Part shown: in pieces, positions 47,397 to 57,130 of the stretch | Layout of the letters: every line of letters begins with the position of its first letter | Position numbering within the stretch: position 1 is the first letter of the stretch | NCBI RefSeq assembly: GCF_000418555.1 | Contig: NZ_ATKM01000014.1 | Location: 51,126-115,125 of the forward strand | Length of the DNA stretch: 64,000 bases | Origin: Pseudomonas sp. P818 | GTDB lineage: Bacteria; Pseudomonadota; Gammaproteobacteria; Pseudomonadales; Pseudomonadaceae | Direction of reading: 5' to 3' | Made by a program: the position numbers and the translations under genes | Notes under the pieces: generated by a model | The model's input: the letters and a program-made list of their open reading frames with translations, nothing else | Database searches by the model: none | Told to the model about the DNA's origin: nothing

Positions 47397-47714
47397 GGCT
47401 GGGTACCCGAATAGGTTATCTGCCGAACTTAACGGCCAGCGGAAGGCTACCTTTAACTTTTATCGACCAACGGTTACCGCTTTTTCTCAGCTTCATTGTG
47501 CGCGACGGCGATTTTCCCGATCGGCGGCAAAACCCGAAAAATTTCTTCCAGGCACGTGCTAGAGCCTGCGCGCACCTGTAGCCATGCCAAGCTGAAAACC
47601 TCGCGAGACTAAAGTCTTACAGTCGACTCGCTAGCCAGATGCTTTATTTCCTCGCGCCGTAACTGGCCGGTCACATTGTGGCCGACCTGCCAATAACACG
47701 AGGAGAAAACAATA
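47397..47714. other. 318 bp divergent intergenic region (DUF5610 / oprD)
   Basis: No coding frame is convincing here. The region must hold both divergent promoters. It contains an 8 bp palindrome AGTCGACT preceded by CTAAAGTCTTAC, and a GGCCGGTCAC...GTGGCCGACC stem that would form in the oprD leader close to its GAGGAG ribosome-binding site. I see no certain -35/-10 pair. Confidence 0.45.
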
Positions 47715-49046
47715 ATGAGCAAGACTCCCCTCGCCCGCGCCGTGGCCCTCGCCACGCTGGGCACCGGCCTGATGCTGCCGCCCCTGGCACAGGCTGACTT
47801 CATCGGCGACAGCAAAGCCTCTCTGGAGCTGCGCAACTTCTACATGAACAGGGACTTTCGCCAGGATCTCGGCCAGCCCAACCCGCCAGCAGTCACCGGT
47901 AAGACGCCCACCGAATACCGCAGCAAGTCCGAAGAATGGGCGCAGGGCTTCCTGCTACGCTACGAGTCCGGCTATACCGAGGGTACTGTCGGCTTCGGCG
48001 TGGATGCCATCGGCACCCTGGGCCTGCGTCTCGACTCCGGACGCGGCACCAGCGGCACCGGCCTGTTGCAACTCGACCGGGAAACCGGCAAAGCGCAGGA
48101 CAGCTTCGGTGACTTTGGCGTGACCGCCAAAGCCAGGATCTCCAACAGCACCCTCAAGCTCGGCACCCTGATGCCCAAGCTACCGGTCGTCATGTCAAAC
48201 GACTCGCGCCTGCTGCCGCAAAGCTTCCAGGGCGGCTGGTTGAACTCCGCGGAGATCAGCGGCCTCAACGTGGATCTGGGGCAGCTCAACCGGGTCAACC
48301 AGCGCGACTCCTCCGATCATGAGGTCATGCTCGTCACCAACAGTCGCAATGCCAACACCGGCGCCGGGGGTGCCCGCAACATCACCTACCGCGGCGGCAC
48401 CACCAGCGACGAGTTCACCTTCGGCGGACTGAATTACAAGTGGAACGACAGCCTGACAACCAGTTACCACTACGGAGCGTTGGACAACTTCTACAAGCAG
48501 CACTACCTGAGCGCCGTGCACGTTCTGCCACTGGGGGACAAACAGTCCCTCAAGAGCGATCTGCGCTTTGCCCGCTCTAGCGACGACGGCACCAGCAATG
48601 TCGACAACAAAGCCCTGGGCGCCATGTTCACCTACAGCCTGGGCTACCACAGCTTTGGCCTGGGTTACCAGAAGATGAGCGGCGACACCGGCTTCGCTTA
48701 CATCAATGGTACTGACGCCTTCCTGGTCAACTTCGTGCAGATCAGCGACTTCGCCTTCAAGGACGAACGCTCCTGGCAGGCACGCTACGACTACAACTTC
48801 GCTGGTCTCGGAATACCCGGGCTGAGCCTGATGACGCGCTATATTTCAGGCGACAATGTCGACCTGGGTGCCAACCGCGACGAAGGCAAGGAATGGGAGC
48901 GCAATACCGATATCACCTATGTGATTCAGGAAGGCCCTCTGAAGAACCTGGGTATCAAATGGCGTAACGCTACGGTGCGCTCGAACTTCGGCAACGACCT
49001 GGACGAAAATCGTCTTATCGTCAGCTACACGCTGCCACTGATGTAA
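47715..49046 (+). CDS. OprD-family outer-membrane porin
   Basis: The 443-residue protein has a signal peptide (to about PPLAQA, residue 27) and the OprD opening DFIGDSKASLELRNFYMNRDFR. It has the EWAQGFLLRYESGYTEGTVGFGVDA strand set and the family's C-terminal strand RNATVRSNFGNDLDENRLIVSYTLPLM. OprD-type channels take up amino acids or small carboxylates; the size fits the OpdK/OprD group, but the substrate cannot be read. A GAGGAG site precedes the ATG, and a terminator follows the stop. Confidence 0.93.
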   Translation: MSKTPLARAVALATLGTGLMLPPLAQADFIGDSKASLELRNFYMNRDFRQDLGQPNPPAVTGKTPTEYRSKSEEWAQGFLLRYESGYTEGTVGFGVDAIGTLGLRLDSGRGTSGTGLLQLDRETGKAQDSFGDFGVTAKARISNSTLKLGTLMPKLPVVMSNDSRLLPQSFQGGWLNSAEISGLNVDLGQLNRVNQRDSSDHEVMLVTNSRNANTGAGGARNITYRGGTTSDEFTFGGLNYKWNDSLTTSYHYGALDNFYKQHYLSAVHVLPLGDKQSLKSDLRFARSSDDGTSNVDNKALGAMFTYSLGYHSFGLGYQKMSGDTGFAYINGTDAFLVNFVQISDFAFKDERSWQARYDYNFAGLGIPGLSLMTRYISGDNVDLGANRDEGKEWERNTDITYVIQEGPLKNLGIKWRNATVRSNFGNDLDENRLIVSYTLPLM

Positions 49047-49060
49047 GGCTCACCCTGAAA

Positions 49061-49100
49061 GAAAGACGCCGCAACGCCTGGACCGGGTTGCGGCGCTTTC
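49061..49100 (+). terminator. rho-independent terminator after the OprD gene
   Basis: The stem GACGCCGCAAC...GTTGCGGCGC has a CCTGGACCGG-like loop and is followed by TTTC. It begins about 15 bp after the porin stop codon. Confidence 0.8.
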
Positions 49101-49158
49101 ATTGCCGTCTCGCCGAGACCTTCTCGACCAGGCTGTAGCGAGCAAGGAGGACGACTCG

Positions 49159-49431
49159 ATGGACGACTACCGACCGCTGGCCTGCGATCTCTATGACTAT
49201 CTGGAGATCGCCTGCATGCACTGCTATCAGCTGGATATCGAACTGGTCGATGGCTCACGGCTGCAGGGTCAGGCACTGACCACGGAAACCACGGCGAGCA
49301 AGGAAGAGTTTCTGCTGCTGCGTACGACCGCTGGCGAACAGCGCCTGCGCATGGACCGCCTGCTGGCCATCACGCCCCTGGATGCCGGCGCCAGCTTCGG
49401 GCGTATTTTGCTGAGCAGCAAGCGCTGCTGA
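49159..49431 (+). CDS. rof: Rho-binding antiterminator (Rof family)
   Basis: The 90-residue protein matches Rof/YaeO: DYRPLACDLYDYLEIACMH at the start, then an Sm-like beta fold (YQLDIELVDGSRLQGQAL, LRTTAGEQRLRMDRLLAITPLD). Rof binds Rho and inhibits Rho-dependent termination. The start at 49159 is fixed by an AAGGAGGAC site. It is a single gene between two converging units. Confidence 0.88.
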   Translation: MDDYRPLACDLYDYLEIACMHCYQLDIELVDGSRLQGQALTTETTASKEEFLLLRTTAGEQRLRMDRLLAITPLDAGASFGRILLSSKRC

Positions 49432-49464
49432 ACGCAGCGCACCGACGAATAGAGGCCCAGGGCC

Positions 49465-50004
49465 TTACCACATCAGATCGTCCGGAATCTGATAGGCCGC
49501 ATAGGGATCATCGGTATCCGGCGCTTCGACGTGGGTATTGAGCAGGACGATGCGCGAGGCATCACGCTCCTGGATTTTCAAGGCCGCCTCACGCGGGATC
49601 ACCTCATAACCACCGCCATGGCGAACGATGGCCAACCAGCCATTGGACAGCTTGTTGCGCATCATGGTGTTGACCGGCAGGCGCTTGACCTTCTTGTCGT
49701 CGACGAAGTTGTAATAGTCGTCGCCGTCGAGTTTAGGCAGGCGCGAGCGCTCGATCAGCTGCTTGATCTGCGCGGTACGGGCCTTCTGCTCGGCTTTTTC
49801 CTGCTGCTGACGATTCAGCTCCTGGTCACGGGCGGCCTTCTCGGCCTGCGCCTGCAGCGCGGCCTGACGTGCGCTGTCGTCCAGTTCGGCCTGGCCCTTG
49901 TGCGCCAGGCGCTTCTGCTTCTGCTGCTGCTTGCCAACCTGCTTGGCCTGTTTTTCATTGACCAGGCCGGCTTTGAGCAGCTGGTCGCGCAGGGAAAGAC
50001 CCAT
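49465..50004 (-). CDS. DUF2058 family protein (YaiL-like)
   Basis: The 179-residue protein opens LSLRDQLLKAGLVNEKQAKQ, then has a long charged coiled-coil rich in Q, K, A and E (residues about 30-85). A C-terminal part follows with YYNFVDDKKVKRLPVNT and GGYEVIPREAALKI. This is the DUF2058/YaiL layout. It is cytoplasmic and may bind nucleic acid given its charge, but the function is unknown. The ribosome-binding site is weak. Confidence 0.88.
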   Translation of the reverse strand: MGLSLRDQLLKAGLVNEKQAKQVGKQQQKQKRLAHKGQAELDDSARQAALQAQAEKAARDQELNRQQQEKAEQKARTAQIKQLIERSRLPKLDGDDYYNFVDDKKVKRLPVNTMMRNKLSNGWLAIVRHGGGYEVIPREAALKIQERDASRIVLLNTHVEAPDTDDPYAAYQIPDDLMW

Positions 50005-50108
50005 GACTAAAGATCCCGAACATGATTTCGTTGCGGCAGCGACGCAGATTCGCGCTGCCAGTCCAAGGCGCCCAGCATAATGGCTTACAGCCCGCTGCTC
50101 CAGCCGTG

Positions 50109-50131
50109 TAGCCCGGATGCAATCCGGGCTA
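50109..50131. repeat. short REP-like palindrome beside mazG
   Basis: The arms TAGCCCGGAT and ATCCGGGCTA flank a GCA loop. It is the same family as the 22 bp inverted repeat at 6463-6522 and lies just after the mazG stop codon. Confidence 0.7.
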
Positions 50132-50137
50132 AGGCTC

Positions 50138-50968
50138 TCAGCAGCCAGGCGCCTGTTTCTCCAGCTTCTTCGCCTCGCCCCACAGGGCGTCCAGCTCTTC
50201 CAGCGAGCACTCGTCCAGGCTGCGCCCGGCTTCGCGCACGCTTTGCTCGATGAAACGAAAGCGTCGCTCGAACTTGCCATTGGCGGCGCGCAGCGCTGCC
50301 TCCGGGTCGACTTTCAGGTGCCGCGCCAGGTTGGTGACGACGAACAGCAGATCGCCGATTTCCTCGGCCACCGCCTCGGCATCGTTCTCGCTCATGGCTT
50401 CGAGCACTTCGTCCAGCTCTTCGCGGACCTTGTCCACCACCGGCAGCGCTTCGGGCCAGTCGAAACCGACCTGGGCCGCACGCTTCTGCAACTTGGCCGC
50501 GCGCGAGAGCGCCGGCAGCGCAGCGGGTACGTCATCGAGCAGCGACAGCTGTTCCGGGGCGGCCGCCTTTTCAGCGCGCTCCTGCGCCTTGAGCTCTTCC
50601 CAGCGCTGCTTGACCGCCGCCTCTTCGAGCTTGGCCGCATCCGGCGCACCATATAGGTCGCCGTCAGGGAAGACGTGCGGGTGGCGGCGGATCAGTTTGC
50701 TGGTGATGCCGTCGACCACATTGGCGAAGTCGAAGCGCCCCTCCTCCTGCGCCAGCTGGCTGTAATAGACCACCTGGAACAGCAGGTCGCCCAGTTCGCC
50801 GGGCAGGTGATCGAAATCGCCGCGTTCGATGGCATCGGCGACTTCATAGGCCTCTTCCAGGGTGTAGGGCACGATGCTCGCGTAGCTTTGCTTGAGGTCC
50901 CAGGGACAGCCGTGTTGCGGGTCACGCAGACGCGCCATCAGGTGCAGCAGGTCATCGAGTTGGTACAT
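50138..50968 (-). CDS. mazG: nucleoside triphosphate pyrophosphohydrolase
   Basis: The 276-residue protein has two MazG domains. The first has CPWDLKQSYASIVPYTLEEAYEVADAI (EExxE-type metal residues) and GELGDLLFQVVYYS. The second has VREELDEVLEAM and AEEIGDLLFVVTNLARHL. It hydrolyses NTPs to NMP and pyrophosphate and lowers (p)ppGpp-related stress; it lies beside relA, as in E. coli. CAGGAG precedes the ATG at 50968. The 84 bp gap to relA holds short GCTGCAAG direct repeats. Confidence 0.95.
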   Translation of the reverse strand: MYQLDDLLHLMARLRDPQHGCPWDLKQSYASIVPYTLEEAYEVADAIERGDFDHLPGELGDLLFQVVYYSQLAQEEGRFDFANVVDGITSKLIRRHPHVFPDGDLYGAPDAAKLEEAAVKQRWEELKAQERAEKAAAPEQLSLLDDVPAALPALSRAAKLQKRAAQVGFDWPEALPVVDKVREELDEVLEAMSENDAEAVAEEIGDLLFVVTNLARHLKVDPEAALRAANGKFERRFRFIEQSVREAGRSLDECSLEELDALWGEAKKLEKQAPGC

Positions 50969-51051
50969 GAAAGCTCCTGGGCTGCAAGCCGCAAGCTGCA
51001 AGTGAAGAGCTCCAGGCGCTTACCTGAAGCTCTAAGCTCGCCGGTTGTGGC

Positions 51052-53295
51052 TTAACTGACGCGGTGGCGACGCGCCTCGATGATATTGGGCAACTGGCCG
51101 ATACGCGCCAGCAGACGGCCAAGCGCATCGAGCCCGGGAATCTCCACGGTGATCGACATGGAGGCGGTGTTGTCCTCCTTGTTCGAGCGCGTGTTGACCG
51201 CCAGCACGTTGAGCTTCTCGTTGAGCAGCACCTGGGTGACGTCACGCAGCAGACCGGAACGGTCGTACGCCTTGATGACGATTTCCACCGGGTAGGTCTG
51301 CACCGGTACCGGCCCCCAGCTCACCTGGATCATCCGCTCCGGCTCTCGCCCGGCCTGCTGCAGGGCGGTCGGACAATCCTGGCGGTGGATCGTCACGCCG
51401 CGACCGAGGGTGATGTAGCCGACAATGGGGTCACCCGGTAGCGGCTGACAGCAGCCGGCCATCTGCGTCAGCAGGTTGCCGACGCCCTGGATCTGGATGT
51501 CGCCGCGCTTGCCGGGCTTGAAGCCTTGGGCCTTGCGCGGGATCAGTTCGAGCTGCTCGCTGCTGCGCTCCGGTTCGACCAGTTGCTGCGCCAGGTTGAC
51601 CGCATGCGCCAGGCGCACGTCGCCGGCGCCCAGCGCCGCGAACAGGTCCTCGGCGGTTTTCAGGTTGGCCTTCTCGGCCAGCCTGTCGAAATCCGCGCCA
51701 ACCAGGGCCAGGCGCGCCAGCTCGCGTTCGAGCAGTTGCTTGCCGGCGGCGACGTTCTGGTCGCGGTCCTGCAGCTTGAACCAGTGGACGATCTTGGCCC
51801 GCGCGCGGCTGGTGGTGACGTAGCCCAGGTTGGGGTTGAGCCAGTCGCGACTCGGCGAGCCCTGCTTGCTGGTGATGATCTCCACCTGCTCGCCAGTCTG
51901 CAGGCTGTAGGTCAGCGGCACGATACGGCCGTTGATCTTGGCGCCGCGGCAGTTATGGCCGATCTCGGTGTGCACGCGGTAAGCGAAGTCCAGCGGCGTG
52001 GCGCCCTTGGGCAGGTCGATGGCGTGGCCGTCGGGGGTGAAGACGTAGACCCGATCCGGCTCGATGTCCACGCGCAGCTGTTCGGCCAGACCGCCGATAT
52101 CGCCCAGTTCCTCGTGCCACTCGATGACCTGACGCAGCCAGGAAATCTTTTCTTCATAGTGGTTGGAGCCGGACTTGACGTCGGTGCCCTTGTAGCGCCA
52201 GTGCGCGCACACGCCCAACTCGGCTTCTTCGTGCATGGAATGGGTGCGGATCTGCACCTCCAGCACCTTGCCTTCCGGGCCGAGTACGGCGGTGTGCAGC
52301 GAGCGGTAGCCATTCTCCTTGGGGTTGGCGATGTAGTCGTCGAACTCCTTGGGAATGTGCCGCCACAGGGTGTGCACGATACCCAGGGTGGTGTAGCAGT
52401 CGCGCACCTCCGGCACCAGCACGCGCACCGCACGCACGTCGTAGATCTGGCTGAACTGCAGGCCCTTGCGCTGCATCTTGCGCCAGATCGAATAGATGTG
52501 TTTCGCCCGGCCGCTGATGTCGGCCTTGATACCGGTGGCTTCCAGCTCCTGGCGCAGATGGGCCATGGCGTCGTTGATGTACTGTTCGCGATCCAGACGA
52601 CGCTCGTGCAGCAGCTTGGCGATCTGCTTGTACTGCTCCGGCTCCAGGTAGCGGAAGGACAGGTCTTCCAGCTCCCACTTGATATGGCCGATGCCCAGGC
52701 GGTGAGCCAGCGGCGCGTAGATGTCGAACACCTCGCGCGCCACGCGCTGGCGCTTCTCTTCGTCGGCTTCCTTGACCGCGCGGATGGCACAGGTGCGCTC
52801 GGCCAGCTTGATCAGCGCCACACGCACGTCGTCGACCATGGCCACCAGCATCTTGCGCAGGTTCTCCACCTGCGTCTGCGAGCCGAGCACCACGGATTCA
52901 CGCGGGTTGATACTGGCGCTGATCGCCGCCATGCGCAGCACGCCTTCGATCAGTTTGGCCACCACCGGGCCGAAACGCTGGTGCACTGCAGCCAGGGTGA
53001 TCTTACCCTCGCGCACACCGCGATAGATGATCGCCGCGACCAGCGAATCCTGATCGAGCTTGAGATCGGCGAGGATTTCCGCGATGTCGAGACCGGCGCG
53101 GAATGTTGACGCGCCCTCGCTCCAGTGATGCTGGGTGGTGTTGGCCTGCTGCTCCAGATCGCGCGCGAACTCGCAGGCCTCTTGCAGCGCCTGGCGATCC
53201 AGTGCCGGATCGACGCGAGTGACATGATCCAACCAGGCCTCGAGATTGATGCTGCCGTCATCGTTGACTGGCTGATGCGCTCTCACCTGAACCAT
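51052..53295 (-). CDS. relA: GTP pyrophosphokinase (ppGpp synthetase I)
   Basis: The 747-residue protein makes (p)ppGpp when amino acids run short. The N-terminal hydrolase-like region lacks the HD motif (AAIIYRGVREGKIT instead of an HD pair), as expected for RelA and not SpoT. The synthetase domain has YDVRAVRVLVPEVRDCY and ENGYRSLHTAVLGPEGK. A TGS domain (VYVFTPDGHAIDLPKGATP) and a C-terminal ACT domain (IVIKAYDRSGLLRDVTQVL) follow. It lies between rlmD and mazG on the same strand. Confidence 0.97.
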   Translation of the reverse strand: MVQVRAHQPVNDDGSINLEAWLDHVTRVDPALDRQALQEACEFARDLEQQANTTQHHWSEGASTFRAGLDIAEILADLKLDQDSLVAAIIYRGVREGKITLAAVHQRFGPVVAKLIEGVLRMAAISASINPRESVVLGSQTQVENLRKMLVAMVDDVRVALIKLAERTCAIRAVKEADEEKRQRVAREVFDIYAPLAHRLGIGHIKWELEDLSFRYLEPEQYKQIAKLLHERRLDREQYINDAMAHLRQELEATGIKADISGRAKHIYSIWRKMQRKGLQFSQIYDVRAVRVLVPEVRDCYTTLGIVHTLWRHIPKEFDDYIANPKENGYRSLHTAVLGPEGKVLEVQIRTHSMHEEAELGVCAHWRYKGTDVKSGSNHYEEKISWLRQVIEWHEELGDIGGLAEQLRVDIEPDRVYVFTPDGHAIDLPKGATPLDFAYRVHTEIGHNCRGAKINGRIVPLTYSLQTGEQVEIITSKQGSPSRDWLNPNLGYVTTSRARAKIVHWFKLQDRDQNVAAGKQLLERELARLALVGADFDRLAEKANLKTAEDLFAALGAGDVRLAHAVNLAQQLVEPERSSEQLELIPRKAQGFKPGKRGDIQIQGVGNLLTQMAGCCQPLPGDPIVGYITLGRGVTIHRQDCPTALQQAGREPERMIQVSWGPVPVQTYPVEIVIKAYDRSGLLRDVTQVLLNEKLNVLAVNTRSNKEDNTASMSITVEIPGLDALGRLLARIGQLPNIIEARRHRVS

Positions 53296-53429
53296 CGTCT
53301 TACCTTCCCTACGGTGCGCATGAGTCGCACCGAACAGTCGCCGGCCTTCTCTGAGCCGGTCGGATTAACTGAAAGGATGCGCATCCTGCACACCCCTGCG
53401 GTACCGAACGTACCGCCTTGGCCCGAGAC

Positions 53430-54788
53430 CTAGGTCTCGGGTTTCTCGAACAGTGCCATCGCCTCGACATGCGCGGTTTGCGCGAACATGTCGAGAATCC
53501 CGGCGCGGCGCAGGCGATAGCCCTGATACGCCAACCCGGCAGCGTCGCGCGCCAGCGTGGTCGGGTTGCAGGATACATAGACCAGGCGCTGCGCGCCCAA
53601 CTCACTCATCCCACGTACCACTTCCAGCGCCCCGTCGCGCGGCGGGTCGAGCAGCACCGCGGTAAAACCGCCGCGCGCCCAGGTCTCATTGGCCAGCGGG
53701 TTGGACAGGTCGGCACGATAAAAGTGCGCATTGCCCAAGCCGTTGTTGCGCGCGTTGTCAGCCGCCCGCTCCACCATCGCCTCGACGCCCTCCACAGCCA
53801 CCACTTCGGCCGCCTGACGCGCCAGCGGCAGGGCAAAATTGCCCAGACCGCAGAACAGATCCAGGACCCGCTCGCCAGGTTGTACTGCCAACCAGTCTAG
53901 CGCCTGAGCGACCATCGCTTCGTTGATCAGACCATTGACCTGTACGAAATCGCCCGGCCGATAGGCCAATTGCAGTTGCCAGCGCTGTAACTCGAACCCC
54001 AGCTCAGCGGAGGGATCGTCCGCCAGTGGCTGCCCGTCGCCCTGCAGCCACAGCTGTGCGCGGTGCTCGCCGCAGAAGGCGCGCAGACGCTCGAGGTCAG
54101 CTTCGGTCAGCGCAGCGGTATGGCGCAGCAGCACGGCTTCGGCGGTGCCGCTGAACAGCTCGACGTGCCCAACCGCCTGCGGTTTGTCCAGGCTGCGCAG
54201 CATTGCCGGCAATGCCCTGAAAATCGGCTGCAAGGGCTGTACCAGTACCGGGCAGTCGTCGATGGCGACGATGTCCTGGCTGGCTTCGGCGCGGAAACCG
54301 ACCTGCAGCTGACGCGCCTTGGCATCCCAGCGCACGGCAACGCGCGCGCGGCGGCGGTAGCCGAACTCGGGACCGACCAGGGGCGCCGCCCATTCATCCG
54401 GCTGCACGCCACCCAGACGTGACAACTGCTCGGTGAGCGTGCGCTGTTTCAGGGCGAGCTGATCGGCATGCGGCATGTGCTGCAGGTTGCAACCGCCGCA
54501 GCGCTCGGCATGAATGCACGGCGCCTCGCGACGCTCGCTGCTGGCGACGATGATGCGTTCGGCGCGCGCCTCGACGGTCTGGCTGCGGGCGCCGAGCACC
54601 CGCGCCTCGACCTGCTCGCCAGCCAGGGCGCCACTGACGAACCAGGTGCGCCCGCCTTCGAAGGCGATGCCGCGACCGTCGCCGGCCAGGCGCTCGATGG
54701 CGAGTTTCTGCTTCTTGCCGACCGGGACCTGCGCCGCGCGACTGCCGCCGCTGGGCTGAAAGCGCAGGTTGGAGCTGCGTCTGGCCAT
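53430..54788 (-). CDS. rlmD: 23S rRNA (uracil(1939)-C(5))-methyltransferase
   Basis: The 452-residue enzyme has an N-terminal TRAM domain ([19 protein letters not shown]), an iron-sulfur cysteine set ([15 protein letters not shown]), and a SAM-dependent methyltransferase domain with [16 protein letters not shown]. The nucleophile cysteine is in [13 protein letters not shown]. Its ATG overlaps the cysM stop, so cysM and rlmD are coupled. The order cysM-rlmD-relA-mazG is a known Pseudomonas block. Confidence 0.95.
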   Translation of the reverse strand: MARRSSNLRFQPSGGSRAAQVPVGKKQKLAIERLAGDGRGIAFEGGRTWFVSGALAGEQVEARVLGARSQTVEARAERIIVASSERREAPCIHAERCGGCNLQHMPHADQLALKQRTLTEQLSRLGGVQPDEWAAPLVGPEFGYRRRARVAVRWDAKARQLQVGFRAEASQDIVAIDDCPVLVQPLQPIFRALPAMLRSLDKPQAVGHVELFSGTAEAVLLRHTAALTEADLERLRAFCGEHRAQLWLQGDGQPLADDPSAELGFELQRWQLQLAYRPGDFVQVNGLINEAMVAQALDWLAVQPGERVLDLFCGLGNFALPLARQAAEVVAVEGVEAMVERAADNARNNGLGNAHFYRADLSNPLANETWARGGFTAVLLDPPRDGALEVVRGMSELGAQRLVYVSCNPTTLARDAAGLAYQGYRLRRAGILDMFAQTAHVEAMALFEKPET

Positions 54789-55693
54789 CAGTGTGCCGGT
54801 TCTTGGTAAACGCCGGTGGACAGGTAGCGGTCGCCGCGATCGCAGATGATCGCCACCAGCACCGCATTCTCCACCTGCTGCGACAGGCGCAGCATGCCGG
54901 CCACCGAGCCGCCGGAGGACACGCCGCAGAAGATGCCCTCTTCCCGCGCCAGACGCCGCATGACGTGCTCGGCCTCGGCCTGGCCCATGTCCATCACCTG
55001 ATCGACCCGTTCGGCCTGATAGATCTTCGGCAGGTATTCCTGCGGCCAGCGACGGATGCCGGGAATGGCCGAGCCTTCCTGCGGCTGCAGGCCGACGATC
55101 TGGATCGCCGGGTTCTGCTCCTTGAGGTAGCGCGAGGTGCCCATGATGGTGCCGGTGGTGCCCATGGAGCTGATGAAGTGGGTGATGGTCCCGCCGGTCT
55201 GGCGCCAGATTTCCGGGCCGGTGCCGCTGTAGTGCGCCTCGGGGTTGTCGCCATTGGCGAACTGATCGAGCACCTTGCCACGCCCTTCGGCCTGCAGCTT
55301 CTCGGCCAGATCACGCGCGCCCTCCATGCCCTCCTCCTTGCTGACCAGGATCAGCTCGGCACCGTAGGCGGTCATCGCCCACTTGCGTTCGGCGGTGGAG
55401 TTGTCCGGCATGATCAGGATCATCTTGTAGCCCTTGATCGCCGCCGCCATGGCCAGAGCGATACCAGTATTGCCGCTGGTGGCTTCGATCAGGGTATCGC
55501 CGGGGCGGATATCGCCGCGCAGTTCGGCGCGGTTGATCATCGACAGCGCCGGGCGGTCCTTGACCGAGCCGGCCGGGTTGTTGCCTTCCAGCTTGACCAG
55601 CAGGGTGTTGCTGGTGTCGCCGCCCAGGCGCTGCAGGCGCACCAGGGGCGTATTGCCGATGCAGTCGGCGATGGTGGGAAATTGCAGGGTCAT
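54788..55693 (-). CDS. cysM: cysteine synthase B
   Basis: The 301-residue PLP enzyme opens [19 protein letters not shown]. Its catalytic lysine is in [16 protein letters not shown], where SVKDR is the B-type signature, and [14 protein letters not shown] binds the substrate. It makes cysteine from O-acetylserine and sulfide or S-sulfocysteine from thiosulfate. The start at 55693 matches the usual length; the frame extends 29 codons further without support. The other isoform, cysK, is at 6664-7635. Confidence 0.95.
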   Translation of the reverse strand: MTLQFPTIADCIGNTPLVRLQRLGGDTSNTLLVKLEGNNPAGSVKDRPALSMINRAELRGDIRPGDTLIEATSGNTGIALAMAAAIKGYKMILIMPDNSTAERKWAMTAYGAELILVSKEEGMEGARDLAEKLQAEGRGKVLDQFANGDNPEAHYSGTGPEIWRQTGGTITHFISSMGTTGTIMGTSRYLKEQNPAIQIVGLQPQEGSAIPGIRRWPQEYLPKIYQAERVDQVMDMGQAEAEHVMRRLAREEGIFCGVSSGGSVAGMLRLSQQVENAVLVAIICDRGDRYLSTGVYQEPAH

Positions 55694-55792
55694 GGGTCGC
55701 TCGAATCCAGACTGACGCGAAGGGGCGTCATGATACGCCGAACCCGCGACCGCAGCACCCCGGCGAACGTAACGCGGCACTGCGCGGCAGGC

Positions 55793-57130
55793 TCAGGTCG
55801 CCGGCAGCTGGATATGCACGCGCAGCCCGGGCTCACCATTCTGCGCCCACACGCGGCCACTTTGCGTCTCCACCATGCTCCGGGCAATGGCCAGACCCAG
55901 ACCGAAGCCATCGCCACCAGGCCGCGCGGCACTGAGCCGGGTGAAGGGGCGGAAGATGGTCTCCAACTCGCCCTCGGCGACCCCCGTCCCCTGATCCTCG
56001 ATCCACAACAACCACTGGTCCCCCTCACGCCGCCCTGCCAGGCGCACCACGCCACCGTCAGGCGAGTGGCGAATGGCATTGCGCAGAATGTTCTCCAACG
56101 CCTGCGCCAGGCCGTTGAGGTTACCCAGCACCCGACAGTCTGCAGGCAGCTGGCAGGGCATGCGTTCGACGGGCCAACCCGTCTCGAAGCTGGCGTTCTC
56201 GCGCAACACGTCCCAGAGCCGGACGATGTCCACCTCTTCCAGCGGCAAGCTGGGGCGTTCAGTGTCCAGCCAGACCAGCTCCAGCGCATCGCCGACCAGC
56301 TTTTCCATTGCCTCGACCTCTCGCGCCAGACGCCGACGCAGGGCCTCGCCGTCCTGCTCGTTCTCGCCCGCCACGCGCAAGCGGGCCAGCGGTGTGCGCA
56401 GCTCGTGGGATAGGTCACGCAGCAGCTGGCGCTGGAACGCCACGGTGCGATCCAGACGCTCAGCCATATGATCGAGGGTTCGCGCCAGCTCGCCCAACTC
56501 ATCCTTGCGCCTCGTCACCTGCGGTCCCAACCGGGCGGAAAGGTCGCCAGCGCTGAGCGCGGCAGCCTGCCGCCGAAGGATCGCCAACGGAGCGATCAGC
56601 AGACGGTACAGCAGCACCGCCACGACGATCGCCAGAATCGCCGGCAGCAAGCGCTGCAGCAGCAGTTCCCATAGCTCGTTGTACTTGCGCGGATTCAGGC
56701 GCTGCGGCAACTCCATCACCAGCCGGGCATCGCTTTTTGCGAAGGGAATATAGAAGGTCGGCGTGCTGCCAGGTCGCCCCACGGGGAAGTCCAGCCTGCG
56801 GACGAAGTCCAGGCGCTGCTCCTGCTCGGTGTTCAAAGGCTGCGAGGACAGCGAGTCCTTGTGCGAATCGACCACCACGGCCCAGATCCGCTCGCGCTCC
56901 TGCAACCGCAGGAGAAAGGTATCGACACCCGCAGCGCCCTCCTCTTGCCACGCCGTTTCCGCTTCACGGGCATAACCCTTGAGCGTCTGCCGGGTGGACT
57001 CGGGCAGATAAGACGTCGCCTCGATCAGCTCGCGGCCGACGTCCACATGCAGGCTCACCAGCAACAGGCAGAACAGAGCCAGCGCGCCAGCCAGGCGCCA
57101 GAGCAACGAGTGCCGACGCGGAAGACTCAT
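55793..57130 (-). CDS. two-component sensor histidine kinase
   Basis: The 445-residue kinase has two membrane helices (about 8-28 and 159-177) around a roughly 130-residue periplasmic sensor, then a HAMP region. The phosphoacceptor H242 is in LSHELRTPLARLR. A HATPase domain has NILRNAIRHSPDGG and GFGLGLAIARSMV. Its ATG overlaps the regulator stop by four bases. In P. aeruginosa the equivalent position holds the PirS sensor followed by the siderophore receptor pirA; no receptor is present here. An identity with PirS is inference. Confidence 0.9.
   Translation of the reverse strand: MSLPRRHSLLWRLAGALALFCLLLVSLHVDVGRELIEATSYLPESTRQTLKGYAREAETAWQEEGAAGVDTFLLRLQERERIWAVVVDSHKDSLSSQPLNTEQEQRLDFVRRLDFPVGRPGSTPTFYIPFAKSDARLVMELPQRLNPRKYNELWELLLQRLLPAILAIVVAVLLYRLLIAPLAILRRQAAALSAGDLSARLGPQVTRRKDELGELARTLDHMAERLDRTVAFQRQLLRDLSHELRTPLARLRVAGENEQDGEALRRRLAREVEAMEKLVGDALELVWLDTERPSLPLEEVDIVRLWDVLRENASFETGWPVERMPCQLPADCRVLGNLNGLAQALENILRNAIRHSPDGGVVRLAGRREGDQWLLWIEDQGTGVAEGELETIFRPFTRLSAARPGGDGFGLGLAIARSMVETQSGRVWAQNGEPGLRVHIQLPAT

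Noticed and set aside
50969..51051. A small RNA or gene between mazG and relA
   Set aside because: The gap consists of short GCTGCAAG-type repeats with no promoter, no terminator and no open frame that stands out.
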